Source: Streptohalobacillus salinus (GTDB taxonomy: Bacteria; Bacillota; Bacilli; Bacillales; Amphibacillaceae). Taken from it: a stretch of 64,000 nt of DNA. Of the stretch, positions 27,451-36,150 are shown piece after piece. The stretch covers positions 1-64,000 of the forward strand of contig NZ_QJJR01000010.1 in the NCBI RefSeq assembly GCF_003201605.1, written 5' to 3'. Under the pieces are notes generated by a model. That model searched no databases. It was not told the origin of the DNA and was given only the letters and a program-made list of their open reading frames with translations. The first letter of the stretch is position 1. Every line of letters starts with the position of its first letter. The position numbers were made by a program, and so were the translations under genes.

Positions 27451-28148
27451 TGAACTATTGGAGTTTTGAACGCTTCTTCGAAGCGTGGCCCTATATTCTA
27501 AAAGGGTTGCATATTACTGTTGGTGTCACAATTAGTGCCTTTTTATTCGCAGCTGTTTTTGGTTTAGTTTGGGCCATATTGCGCCGCGTTGAAAATAAGC
27601 AACTAAACTTTATTATTACTTGGGTGATGGAATTCATTCGCTCTACCCCACCACTTGTCCAACTCTTCTTTATCTACTATGCTTGGCCCGTCATTCCTGT
27701 TGTAGGCGTCACGTTAAGTCCCTTCGTCAGTGCTGTCGTCGGCCTCGGATTACACTTTAGTACTTACATTGGTGAAATCTACCGGTCAGGAATCGAAAGT
27801 GTTGGAAAAGGACAGTGGGAAGCAGCGACTGCTCTTAACTTTTCTACGTTAGATAAATGGCGGAAAATTATTTTACCACAAGCATTCCCGCCAACTATTC
27901 CGATGCTTGGGAATTACTTTATTATCATGTTTAAAGAAGTACCACTCGCTTCTACCATTGGTGTAACTGGTATTTTACACATGGCGAACAGTTTCGGTTC
28001 AACGCACTTTAACTTAATTGAAGCGTTAACCATTGTCGGGATTATCTTCCTAGCCTTAAGCTATCCTGCTGCTGTCTTAATTAAAAAACTTGAAGTTAAA
28101 TTGAATACCCGCTTTGATAAAAACGCTGATATTAAACCTATTGAATAA
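27450..28148 (+). CDS. ehuD: Ectoine/hydroxyectoine ABC transporter permease EhuD
   Basis: A 232-residue HisM-type permease, the paralogous partner of EhuC. The conserved EFIRSTPPLVQLFF and EAATALNFSTLDKW...ILPQAFPP segments are visible. Translation is probably coupled to ehuC (TAATG). Together the two form the heterodimeric membrane channel. Confidence 0.87.
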   Translation: MNYWSFERFFEAWPYILKGLHITVGVTISAFLFAAVFGLVWAILRRVENKQLNFIITWVMEFIRSTPPLVQLFFIYYAWPVIPVVGVTLSPFVSAVVGLGLHFSTYIGEIYRSGIESVGKGQWEAATALNFSTLDKWRKIILPQAFPPTIPMLGNYFIIMFKEVPLASTIGVTGILHMANSFGSTHFNLIEALTIVGIIFLALSYPAAVLIKKLEVKLNTRFDKNADIKPIE

Positions 28149-28162
28149 GGAGTGAACGATTT

Positions 28163-28933
28163 ATGACAAAACCAATTGTAGAATATAAAGATGTCCACAA
28201 ATCATTTGGTGAGACTGAAGTATTAAAAGGCATCGACTTAGATATTTTCCCAGCTGAAAAAATCGCCATTATTGGACCGAGTGGTTCTGGTAAAACGACG
28301 ATTATTCGTATGTTGATGACCTTAGAAGAACCAACAGCTGGCGATATCATTGTTGACGGTAGAAATCTCTGGAAAATGAAAAAACACGGAAAAATGGTGG
28401 AAGCTGATGAGAAACATCTACGCAGCATTCGTGGTGACATTGGAATGGTTTTTCAACACTTCAATCTTTTCCCACACATGACTATTTTAGAAAACTGCAT
28501 GACCGCACCGATCAATGTCAAAGGTGAAAACAAAAAAGAAGTTGAGCAACGTTCGATCGAAATGTTGGAACGGGTCGGCCTCGGCGATAAAATCCATAAC
28601 TTCCCGAGTCAATTATCCGGCGGACAGAAGCAACGGGTTGCGATGGCTCGTGCGCTTGTGATGCGTCCTAAAATCATGTTGTTTGATGAGGTTACCTCTG
28701 CCCTTGACCCGGAACTTGTTGGTGAGGTTCTTGAAGTCATTCGTGACATTGCCAAAAACGATGATATGGCGATGGTTCTCGTGACACATGAAATGGATTT
28801 CGCCCTCGATATCGCAGATAAAGTCCTCTTCCTCGATGACGGCGTTATTGCTGAAGAAGGTACGGCAAGTGATGTCATTGAACATTCCGAAAATCCAAGG
28901 GTTCAAGAATTCTTAAGTCGTTTCCGCAGCTAA
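28163..28933 (+). CDS. ehuA: Ectoine/hydroxyectoine ABC transporter ATPase EhuA
   Basis: A 256-residue amino-acid-type ABC ATPase: Walker A GPSGSGKTT, signature LSGGQKQR, Walker B IMLFDEV and switch VTHE. The insert between Walker A and the Q-loop (LWKMKKHGKMVEADEKHL) is characteristic of EhuA rather than of other polar amino acid ATPases. The gene order B-C-D-A differs from A-B-C-D of Sinorhizobium. Start follows AAGGAGTGA. Confidence 0.87.
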   Translation: MTKPIVEYKDVHKSFGETEVLKGIDLDIFPAEKIAIIGPSGSGKTTIIRMLMTLEEPTAGDIIVDGRNLWKMKKHGKMVEADEKHLRSIRGDIGMVFQHFNLFPHMTILENCMTAPINVKGENKKEVEQRSIEMLERVGLGDKIHNFPSQLSGGQKQRVAMARALVMRPKIMLFDEVTSALDPELVGEVLEVIRDIAKNDDMAMVLVTHEMDFALDIADKVLFLDDGVIAEEGTASDVIEHSENPRVQEFLSRFRS

Positions 28934-28950
28934 TTACACAGTAACTATAA

Positions 28951-29000
28951 ATAATCCCCCCGCTCGTTATCACGTGATAACAAGCGGGGGGATTTGTTTT
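28951..29000 (+). terminator. Terminator of the ehu operon
   Basis: AATCCCCCCGCT pairs with AGCGGGGGGATT and the arms continue as GTTATCAC/GTGATAAC, giving a long hairpin followed by TGTTTT. Confidence 0.9.
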
Positions 29001-29107
29001 ATCATAGCCATTATTACCTAAATTCATGCTTTTTGCTACTTTCTTTGCATCTTTTTTGCCTAAGCTCACGTCATAAGACCTGTAAGCGAAAAATGGAGGT
29101 AGTAAAC

Positions 29108-29797
29108 ATGATTGAAGTTAAAGATTTATCCCATCAGTTCGAACTGGGGAAAAAGGGAAAGAAGACGACGATTCCGGTCTTAAAAACGGTTAGCTTTATG
29201 ATTAACAAAGGGGAAATTGTCACCTTGGTTGGTCGCAGTGGTTCGGGGAAATCAACATTATTGCATTTAATTAGTGGCTTTCTTCCTCGTCAAACAGGAA
29301 CGATTATTTTAAATGGACAAGATGTAACAGGGTTAACTGAGACTGCATTTAGCCAATTCCGGCTGGGAACCATCGGTTTTATTTTTCAAAATTTCCAGTT
29401 GATTCAGTCCATGACTGCCTATCAAAATGTCGAGTTACCTTTAATTTTAAACGGTGTCAGTGAAACGGCTCGTCACGTGCAAACCCTAAATACCCTTGCT
29501 AAAGTTGGTCTTGAAGGTTTTGAGCATCATTACCCGAGTGAGTTAAGTGGTGGTCAGCAACAGCGCGTTAGCGTTGCCCGTGCCCTTGTCTTAAACCCAT
29601 TAATTATCTTAGCCGATGAACCCACTGGGAGTTTAGATTCTGAAACGGAACGTGATCTCCTTGATTTAATTTTAGAATTAAATGCGACGCTTCACATCAC
29701 CTTCTTAATTATTACACACGACGAAGAAGTTGCAGCAATTGGCCATCGTTCGTTAGCAATGCACGACGGTCAACTGATTGACGGGGAGGTAAACTAA
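29108..29797 (+). CDS. MacB/LolD-type ABC exporter ATPase
   Basis: A 229-residue ATPase of the lipoprotein/macrolide exporter class: Walker A GRSGSGKST, Q-loop FIFQNFQLI, signature LSGGQQQR, Walker B IILADEPTGSLD. ATG at 29108 has GGAGG upstream. Its stop overlaps the start of the FtsX-type permease. Such pairs export peptides, lipoproteins or antibiotics or serve in mechanotransmission; the substrate is not evident. Confidence 0.9.
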   Translation: MIEVKDLSHQFELGKKGKKTTIPVLKTVSFMINKGEIVTLVGRSGSGKSTLLHLISGFLPRQTGTIILNGQDVTGLTETAFSQFRLGTIGFIFQNFQLIQSMTAYQNVELPLILNGVSETARHVQTLNTLAKVGLEGFEHHYPSELSGGQQQRVSVARALVLNPLIILADEPTGSLDSETERDLLDLILELNATLHITFLIITHDEEVAAIGHRSLAMHDGQLIDGEVN

Positions 29798-31122
29798 TGC
29801 GCTTTAAAGATCAAGTCTACTTTGTCAGAGAGAATATGAAAAAAAATAAAATGCGTATCTTTATGACCGTACTTGCAACGGCGATGGGGACTGCTTTTTT
29901 AATTGTTCTTGCTTCTGTTGCTTTTGGTTTGCATGGCACACTCATTAAAGAAATCCTCCAACAAGAGACGATAAATCAAGTCAACATTTATGGTAAAGAG
30001 GATGCAGAAGGTTCCGGCATTACCGATCAAGATATTACCTATTTTGAATCACTTGATAACGTCCGCGCTGTTAAAAAAAGCAATCGTTTAGATCAGGCAC
30101 CACAAGTCGTTATCAATGACTACGCTGCAACTGCTGATGTTGTTGCTGTAGACTTTGAGGCACTAGAAAAAGGTGGGACAACCTTACAATCTGGTCGATA
30201 CCCACGTGCAGCAAATGAAGTAGTAGTTGGTGTCGATTTCGACCAAACATTAGTTGAGATTGGTGCGGATGATAATGCAATTTATGATGAAGAAAATGAG
30301 CGACGAGCAACTAGTTACTATCAAGGGAAGCTTGTCGACCAAACCCTCACGATGACCATCGAGCGTCAAATTGATCCTGATACATTTGAAGAAAAGGCAT
30401 TTCCACTTACCATTGTTGGCGTAAAAGAAGAGCCAGCCGAAGAGTGGCAACGAGATCAGAGTGTTACGATTTCTTATGCTTTGTTGCAACAGTTTAGTGA
30501 TTATACACAAACACAAAACGCTGCGCTCTATCCACCCGATGAGAATATGACTTTTTCATATCAGGAAATTGCACTGCAGTCCGATAATTTAGAGCACGTC
30601 ACAGCCCTTTCAGAAACATTGAACGATGAAGGTTACTTTGCCTATTCCGTTGCCGCGGAACTGAAACAGATTAATTTATTATTCACTATCGCCAAAGCTG
30701 GGTTAGTGTTCATCGGTACCATCGCTATCATTATCGCATCGATTGGAATCTTTAATACGATGACAATGGCTGTCACTGAACGCGCACCTGATATTGGCAT
30801 CATGAAAGCAATTGGTGCAAGTCCTAAGACAATCAAACAAATCTTTTTACTTGAAAGTAGTTTTATTGGGATACTCGGTGCCCTCATTGGTACGGCAGTT
30901 AGTTATTTAATCAGCATGTTAGTAAACGTTGGGTTACCACTTATTTTAGGTACAGTCTTTGAAGACACAGTGCCTGAGGGCTTTAAGTTCTCAAGTATCC
31001 CTCCATCATTAGTATTAATTGCTTTTCTTATTTGTTTAATTGTCACCTTAGTATCCGGCTCGCGTCCAGCAAAGAAAGCAACGCGAATTGATGTACTTAG
31101 TGCACTGCGACGCGAACTATAA
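29797..31122 (+). CDS. MacB-like FtsX-domain ABC permease
   Basis: A 441-residue permease with the MacB layout: one N-terminal membrane helix (about residues 20-45), a large extracellular domain (about 50-280) and three C-terminal helices forming the FtsX domain. The motif NTMTMAVTERAPDIGIMKAIGAS is typical. It is coupled to the ATPase gene (TAATG) and is followed 16 nt later by a small lipoprotein gene, so the three probably work together. Confidence 0.9.
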   Translation: MRFKDQVYFVRENMKKNKMRIFMTVLATAMGTAFLIVLASVAFGLHGTLIKEILQQETINQVNIYGKEDAEGSGITDQDITYFESLDNVRAVKKSNRLDQAPQVVINDYAATADVVAVDFEALEKGGTTLQSGRYPRAANEVVVGVDFDQTLVEIGADDNAIYDEENERRATSYYQGKLVDQTLTMTIERQIDPDTFEEKAFPLTIVGVKEEPAEEWQRDQSVTISYALLQQFSDYTQTQNAALYPPDENMTFSYQEIALQSDNLEHVTALSETLNDEGYFAYSVAAELKQINLLFTIAKAGLVFIGTIAIIIASIGIFNTMTMAVTERAPDIGIMKAIGASPKTIKQIFLLESSFIGILGALIGTAVSYLISMLVNVGLPLILGTVFEDTVPEGFKFSSIPPSLVLIAFLICLIVTLVSGSRPAKKATRIDVLSALRREL

Positions 31123-31138
31123 ATAAAGGAGTAGAGCT

Positions 31139-31633
31139 ATGATAAAAAGTCAACGACGAATATTTCTCTTAATACTTGGCAGTATCCTCCTTATACTTCT
31201 TATACTTATTATACTTATTCTTTCTGCTTGTCAAACGCAAGCAGAAAGTGTTACTTCTGTACTTGATTATAAAGGAAGTTATGTTGGAGATAATACTGCC
31301 ATTTCAGCAATCAGTCGAACCGTATCAAGTACCGATACAATCGATCACTTTAAATTGCAAACTAAAGAAGAACCCTACGGGGTTCATATCTATTATCTAA
31401 CTGAAGATCGTTCATATACAATGACGACGATTAATCAAGAAAGTCATCGCCAATCACTTTATCTTTATTATTTAATTGATAATGTCGATTATCTCGTTCT
31501 TCATTTCAATGACCACATTATTCGGACCGAGCGCACAATGTATGCCAATGACTTAAAGATCTTCGCCAAAGAAGCGAATCTCTCAGAAAAGTTTATCAAT
31601 AATTATATTGTGACAACCTATTTAAATGATTGA
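31139..31633 (+). CDS. Small lipoprotein, DUF4825-like
   Basis: A 164-residue protein with a long hydrophobic signal peptide made almost only of Leu and Ile (residues 9-28) and lipobox LSAC (Cys31). The mature part opens with VLDYKGSYVGDNTAIS, which resembles DUF4825 proteins. The function is unknown. It follows the MacB-like pair with RBS AAAGGAG, suggesting an accessory role. The signal-peptide DNA contains a 9-nt tandem repeat and the lipobox lies in a perfect inverted repeat. Confidence 0.7.
   Translation: MIKSQRRIFLLILGSILLILLILIILILSACQTQAESVTSVLDYKGSYVGDNTAISAISRTVSSTDTIDHFKLQTKEEPYGVHIYYLTEDRSYTMTTINQESHRQSLYLYYLIDNVDYLVLHFNDHIIRTERTMYANDLKIFAKEANLSEKFINNYIVTTYLND
31190..31219 (+). 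repeat. In-frame 9-nt tandem repeat in the lipoprotein signal sequence
   Basis: CTTATACTT occurs twice head to tail (31190-31198, 31199-31207), then ATTATACTT and a partial ATT copy. Each unit encodes three hydrophobic residues, so slippage would change signal-peptide length by three residues without a frameshift. Confidence 0.75.
31221..31247. repeat. Perfect 10-bp inverted repeat across the lipobox codons
   Basis: TTTCTGCTTG (31221-31230) is the exact reverse complement of CAAGCAGAAA (31238-31247), with a 7-nt loop. It lies within coding sequence just downstream of the tandem repeat. Confidence 0.8.
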
Positions 31634-31658
31634 TTTAATCCTACGTAATATCATTTGG

Positions 31659-31716
31659 TGTCAGTGAAGAGTTTATAAGGTGTTTATAGCCTCGTTCACG
31701 TCCATCTTCACTGACA
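31659..31716. repeat. 12-bp inverted repeat after the lipoprotein gene
   Basis: TGTCAGTGAAGA (31659-31670) and TCTTCACTGACA (31705-31716) are perfect reverse complements with a 34-nt loop. Followed by GTAAATTTT, so it may serve as a weak plus-strand terminator. Confidence 0.5.
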
Positions 31717-31758
31717 GTAAATTTTGCTTCATATCTATTTTTCAGAAATATCATCGAT

Positions 31759-31807
31759 AAAAAAAACACACACGCCTCGGTAACATACATGTACCGAAAA
31801 CGTGTGA
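31759..31807 (-). terminator. Terminator after the glucan phosphorylase gene
   Basis: On the minus strand CACACG and CGGTA pair with CGTGTG and TACCG in a long interrupted hairpin, followed by eight T residues. Confidence 0.7.
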
Positions 31808-31847
31808 GCTATCCGCTAAAAATATTCCTTCTAACATTTAAAGCAAC

Positions 31848-33461
31848 TTAGTGTTTAATGTATAACTTTTCATAGTAATCTTCAAGCATCCGTTTAACTG
31901 CATAACGATCACGTGTGGATTCAATACTACGGTCCATCATTTGTACCCATTTATCATGGTTTTTATAGAAGGTCGGTAGGACTTCTTCTCTTAAAACTTT
32001 GTAAAGTGCGTTTAAGTCATGCTTATCTAACGCTTCAATATCTTCAGATTCAAAGCCATCACCGAATTGCCAACCATTCTCACCATGTTCACATGCTTCT
32101 GGCCACCAGCCATCTAAGGTACTTAAGTTTAAGACACCATTCATGGCAGCCTTCATCCCTGATGTACCACTTGCTTCTTTTGGACGGCGGGGGTTATTTA
32201 GCCATACATCCGAGCCACGTGTTAACATCGCCCCAATCGTCATGTCATAATTTTCTAAGAAAATAACGGACTCGGGATACTTACGGGCCATTTTCACCAG
32301 TGAGGTTACAATCCCCTTACCTGTGTCATCAAGCGGGTGCGCTTTACCAGAAAAGACAATTTGCACATCACCTGACTCAAGTAATGGACCAATAATTGAT
32401 TCATCTGTGAAGATAAAATCACTACGTTTGTAAGGTGCTGCTCGACGAGAAAAACCAATGATTAATTTATCTTCTCTTAAGCGAACACCATTGCGTTCCG
32501 CAATAAAGTCAATTAATGCTCGCTTGTTTTTCATGTGCTCAGCCCACAAGTCGCCACCTTTTTCTTGAATATCGAGCATTTTTTCATCAACCCAAGTTGG
32601 ACGGTGAATACAGTTCGTGATTGGCACAATTTCTGAACGATTTTCAACATGCGACCACATTTTATTCGCTGTTTCCCCATGTAGTTCAGCAACAGCATTT
32701 GACATCCGTGACAGTCTTAGTGCCCCTACTGTCATATTAAATGGCGCACCACCTATTTCAACAAGTTGTTCAACCGTCAAACCATTTGCTGCACCCATGT
32801 ACAATAACCGCTCAATTGGATGCGATTCATTACCTTCAACAATCGGGGTATGCGTCGTAAAGACTGTTTCATCTCGTGTCGCTTCCCACGCTGCCTTAAA
32901 GTCTAATCCTTCATCCATACGTTCCCGCATTAATTCAAAGCCTGCAAACAACGCATGACCTTCGTTAAAGTGATAAACATCAACATCGTGGCCTAGCGCA
33001 CGTAAAGCACGTACACCACCAATACCAAGTACCATTTCTTGTGCAATCCGCTCTTCACCAAACCAACCATACAATTGACCCGTAATCCAGCTATCTGGGT
33101 TGCCTGGTACATCAGTATCTAGTAAATACAACGGCACGTTACCAAATTGTTCAACTTTCCATACTTTACACTGAATCTCTTGTTTACGAATCGTTACCGA
33201 AACGGTAACACCCGTATCTTCTAAGAAATCATAGTCATAATTATGGTACGCATCAAACGGTTTACCATCTTCTCCAATACGTTGGTCCGTGTACCCTTGT
33301 TTCCATTTAATACCAATACCTACCATAGGGTAATCATGATCTTTTGCACCCTTCAAGTAATCACCAGCTAAAATCCCTAAACCACCTGCATACGTTTTCA
33401 TACTTGTGTCTAATCCGTATTCCATACAAAAATAAGCGACACGTGGATCTTTATTCGTCAT
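31848..33461 (-). CDS. Short-form alpha-glucan phosphorylase (GT35)
   Basis: A 537-residue phosphorylase of the short (TIGR02094-like) class, much shorter than the roughly 800-residue GlgP. It opens with VAYFCMEYGLD and contains GGLGILAGDYLKGAKD and the PLP-binding GTSGMKAAMNG with Lys437. It should release glucose 1-phosphate from glycogen or maltodextrins. No other glycogen genes are adjacent. A cre-like site between the probable promoter and the start suggests carbon-catabolite control. Confidence 0.88.
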   Translation of the reverse strand: MTNKDPRVAYFCMEYGLDTSMKTYAGGLGILAGDYLKGAKDHDYPMVGIGIKWKQGYTDQRIGEDGKPFDAYHNYDYDFLEDTGVTVSVTIRKQEIQCKVWKVEQFGNVPLYLLDTDVPGNPDSWITGQLYGWFGEERIAQEMVLGIGGVRALRALGHDVDVYHFNEGHALFAGFELMRERMDEGLDFKAAWEATRDETVFTTHTPIVEGNESHPIERLLYMGAANGLTVEQLVEIGGAPFNMTVGALRLSRMSNAVAELHGETANKMWSHVENRSEIVPITNCIHRPTWVDEKMLDIQEKGGDLWAEHMKNKRALIDFIAERNGVRLREDKLIIGFSRRAAPYKRSDFIFTDESIIGPLLESGDVQIVFSGKAHPLDDTGKGIVTSLVKMARKYPESVIFLENYDMTIGAMLTRGSDVWLNNPRRPKEASGTSGMKAAMNGVLNLSTLDGWWPEACEHGENGWQFGDGFESEDIEALDKHDLNALYKVLREEVLPTFYKNHDKWVQMMDRSIESTRDRYAVKRMLEDYYEKLYIKH

Positions 33462-33511
33462 TAAAATTCCTCCTTAGTATGATCTTGTCCCATGTTGTCG
33501 ATTCTTCGTTG

Positions 33512-33527
33512 ATGAAAGCGTAATCAC
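33512..33527. promoter_or_regulatory. cre-like CcpA site upstream of the phosphorylase gene
   Basis: ATGAAAGCGTAATCAC matches the cre consensus WTGNNARCGNWWWCAW at all but the last base. It lies about 50 nt before the start codon and downstream of a TAAGAT -10-like hexamer, a position suited to roadblock repression. Confidence 0.55.
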
Positions 33528-33654
33528 TCCCTTAATTACTATCTTACAAGAAAACTTTTCATTTGACTAGCGAAAAAGCGAAATCGGTTGCATTATTTTT
33601 TCGGAAGATTATAAATGTTCCGCTTTTCGCTTACTTTATTCTTATTTCCCTTTA

Positions 33655-33788
33655 TTATCACTTATGAAACAGGTAGAGGTTTAATGATCAGGTCGTCTTT
33701 TGTTCTAGACACCTCCATCACACACGCATGCGTATGTGTTACAAGGAGGCCTCGCTAAAGGCTGAACCAATAAAAACCTTTAATCGTC
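33655..33788. other. Structured gene-free interval, function unknown
   Basis: Between the phosphorylase and typA there is no reading frame. The segment has CCTCC (33713-33717) pairing with GGAGG (33745-33749) around the near-palindrome CACACGCATGCGTATGTG, then runs into a strong terminator at 33789. A weak plus-strand promoter (TTACTT-N16-TATTAT, about 33630-33657) would give a transcript of about 165 nt. It could be a small RNA or an orphan cis element. It does not match any riboswitch class I know. Confidence 0.35.
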
Positions 33789-33826
33789 TAAAAACCGTCA
33801 GATGACTAAGGTCTGACGGTTTTTCT
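33789..33826. terminator. Strong bidirectional hairpin with no adjacent gene end
   Basis: AAAAACCGTCAGA pairs perfectly with TCTGACGGTTTTT around a 9-nt loop. The nearest gene end, typA, already has its own terminator at 33908-33934. Confidence 0.85.
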
Positions 33827-33907
33827 ATACTAAAGTCATAACAACGTTCGCGCTAACCTTGAAACAGCTCCAACCGGACAAATTGGTTTTGACAAGAGAA
33901 AGAAAAG

Positions 33908-33934
33908 AAAAAAACAGGCCCAATTGGACCTGTC
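33908..33934 (-). terminator. typA terminator
   Basis: On the minus strand ACAGGTCC pairs with GGGCCTGT (one G-T wobble) around AATT, followed by seven T residues. Confidence 0.85.
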
Positions 33935-33950
33935 ATAAACACATTATCGT

Positions 33951-35771
33951 TTAGCCTTTTTTCGATGCTTTTTCACGTTCGTTTTTATTTAAGATTTTTT
34001 TACGTAAACGAATTGATTCTGGCGTTACTTCACAGTACTCATCATCGTTTAAGTATTCAATTGACTCTTCTAGTGACATTTGGTGTGTTTTACGAATCGT
34101 TGCTGTTTGATCTTTGTTAGATGAACGCACGTTAGTTAAGTGCTTTTCTTTGGTAATATTAACCGTTAAGTCATTGTCACGGTTGTGTTGACCAACAATC
34201 ATACCTGCATAAACTTCTGTACCTGGGTCAACAAAGATAATGCCGCGATCTTCTAAGTTCATGATACCGTAAGTCGATGCTTTACCGTTTTCAAGAGCTA
34301 CAAGAACACCTTGACGACGACCGCCGACTTTACCTGCTACAACTGGTTGATAACTATCAAATGTATGGTTAATAATACCGTAACCACGCGTTTGAGTCAT
34401 AAACTCTGTTGAGTAACCAATCAAACCACGCGAAGGCACTTTAAACTCAAGGCGGACTTGACCATTTCCTTGGTTAACCATGTCTACCATTTCACCTTTA
34501 CGTGAACCAAGTGATTCCATAACGGCACCTGTATGTTCTTCTGGAACATCGACTTGCACGTGCTCAATTGGTTCGCATTTTTTTCCATCAATTTCTTTGA
34601 TGATAACTTGCGGCTTAGACAGTTGTAATTCGTAACCTTCACGACGCATGTTTTCAACAAGGATTGACAAGTGAAGCTCCCCGCGTCCAGAAACAACCCA
34701 TGCGTCTGGTGATGCGGTTGGGTCAACACGTAAACTGACATCCGTTTCAAGTTGCATCATTAAGCGTTCTTCAATTTTACGTGACGTGATATATTTACCT
34801 TCACGACCTGCGAATGGACTGTTGTTGACAACAAACGTCATCTGCAATGTTGGTTCATCAATGTGTAAAATTGGTAATGGATCAAGATGATCTGCTGGAC
34901 ATACGGTTTCACCAACATTAATATCTTCAAGACCTGATAAAGCAATAATGTCCCCACTATTTGCTTGTTCAATTTCGATCCGTTTGAGTCCTAAGAAACC
35001 AAACATTTTCGATACTCGGAAACTTTTCGTTGTTCCGTCTTTTTTAATTAAAGTTACTTGTTGGCCAACTTTAATTGAACCACGTGAAACACGACCAATT
35101 CCGATCCGACCTAAGTAATCATTGTAATCAAGCAACGTTACTTGGAACTGAAGGGGATCACTTGAGTTATCCTCAGGTGCTGGAATGTTTTCCATGATTG
35201 TATTAAAGATAGGGTCCATTGTTTCAAGTTGTTCATCAGCAGAATTACTAGATGTTCCGTTTAATGCTGAAGCAAAAACAACGGGGAATTCTAACTGATC
35301 ATCATCAGCACCTAATTCGATAAACAAGTCAAGTACCTCATCAACAACTTGTTGCGGGCGTGCATTTGGACGGTCAATTTTGTTTAATACAACAACGGGT
35401 CTAAGTTTTTGTTCTAAAGCTTTCTTTAGTACAAAACGTGTTTGTGGCATACACCCTTCATAGGCATCAACCACTAACAATACACCATCGACCATCTGTA
35501 AAATACGCTCAACTTCTCCACCAAAGTCAGCGTGACCTGGTGTGTCTAAAATGTTGATACGTGTATCCTTATAATTAATCGCAGTATTTTTAGCTAAGAT
35601 GGTAATACCACGCTCTTTCTCTATGTCATTTGAATCCATCATACGATCGTCTACGTGTTCGTTCTCTCTGAAAGTACCTGAGTAACGGAGTAACTGATCG
35701 ACTAAAGTCGTTTTCCCATGGTCTACGTGGGCAATAATAGCAATATTACGAATATCTTCTCTTAATTGCAT
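33951..35771 (-). CDS. typA: Translational GTPase TypA/BipA
   Basis: A 606-residue ribosome-associated GTPase. G1 AHVDHGKTT, G2 region ERGITILAKN, G3 DTPGHADFGGEV and G4 NKIDRPNA lie in order in the first 150 residues, followed by domain II, an EF-G-like domain and the TypA-specific C-terminal domain. It assists ribosome assembly and translation under stress and cold. Start ATG follows AAGAGGAGATG. It is monocistronic. Confidence 0.97.
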   Translation of the reverse strand: MQLREDIRNIAIIAHVDHGKTTLVDQLLRYSGTFRENEHVDDRMMDSNDIEKERGITILAKNTAINYKDTRINILDTPGHADFGGEVERILQMVDGVLLVVDAYEGCMPQTRFVLKKALEQKLRPVVVLNKIDRPNARPQQVVDEVLDLFIELGADDDQLEFPVVFASALNGTSSNSADEQLETMDPIFNTIMENIPAPEDNSSDPLQFQVTLLDYNDYLGRIGIGRVSRGSIKVGQQVTLIKKDGTTKSFRVSKMFGFLGLKRIEIEQANSGDIIALSGLEDINVGETVCPADHLDPLPILHIDEPTLQMTFVVNNSPFAGREGKYITSRKIEERLMMQLETDVSLRVDPTASPDAWVVSGRGELHLSILVENMRREGYELQLSKPQVIIKEIDGKKCEPIEHVQVDVPEEHTGAVMESLGSRKGEMVDMVNQGNGQVRLEFKVPSRGLIGYSTEFMTQTRGYGIINHTFDSYQPVVAGKVGGRRQGVLVALENGKASTYGIMNLEDRGIIFVDPGTEVYAGMIVGQHNRDNDLTVNITKEKHLTNVRSSNKDQTATIRKTHQMSLEESIEYLNDDEYCEVTPESIRLRKKILNKNEREKASKKG

Positions 35772-36089
35772 GCTTTTTTACATCTCCTCTTTTATAGCAA
35801 ACGCTCATTTGACGCTTTAACTGAGTAAGTATAGCACATTCCCTACCCTATCGTATACACTTTCACACCAAAAAAGCAAGAAAAGTCGCAATTTTATTGA
35901 TTAAAACGCTTACTTTGTTAAGTGCTTTTTAATTTCCTTTGTAAGGAGGGGGCGTTGCTTACTCGTCAGTCCATTCTTTTAATGACTGCCCTCAATCAAA
36001 AACGTTACCGACCATCTACCTTGCGTTTAAGCACGCAAGATGCGGGCCACTAAAGTGACGAGGCGTTCGCTTTCCATTTCTTTTGTAAG
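35772..36089. other. Gene-free interval with small hairpins
   Basis: Apart from the typA upstream region I see no gene. Around 35970-36060 there are short stems: CAGTC/GACTG around 35969-35990, and CTTGCG/CGCAAG (36019-36038) nested inside CATCT/AGATG. These may be part of a non-coding RNA or of the typA upstream region. No promoter stands out. Confidence 0.25.
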
Positions 36090-36127
36090 ACAAACAGCCC
36101 CGATTGCTCAACAACGCAACAGGGGCC
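36090..36127 (-). terminator. Terminator of the cssRS operon
   Basis: On the minus strand GCCCC and GTTGC pair with GGGGC and GCAAT-type partners in a stacked hairpin, followed by TGTTTGTCTT. Confidence 0.65.
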
Positions 36128-36150
36128 GCTCCTTCTACATATGGTGCTAC

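Noticed and set aside
33670-33780. Resemblance to the start of a lysine riboswitch (AGGTAGAGGT)
   Set aside because: The remaining lysine-aptamer blocks such as GCCGAAG are missing, the element is too short, and no lysine gene follows.
35898-35916. cre-like TTAAAACGCTTACT upstream of typA
   Set aside because: Two mismatches at key positions and no reason for catabolite control of typA.
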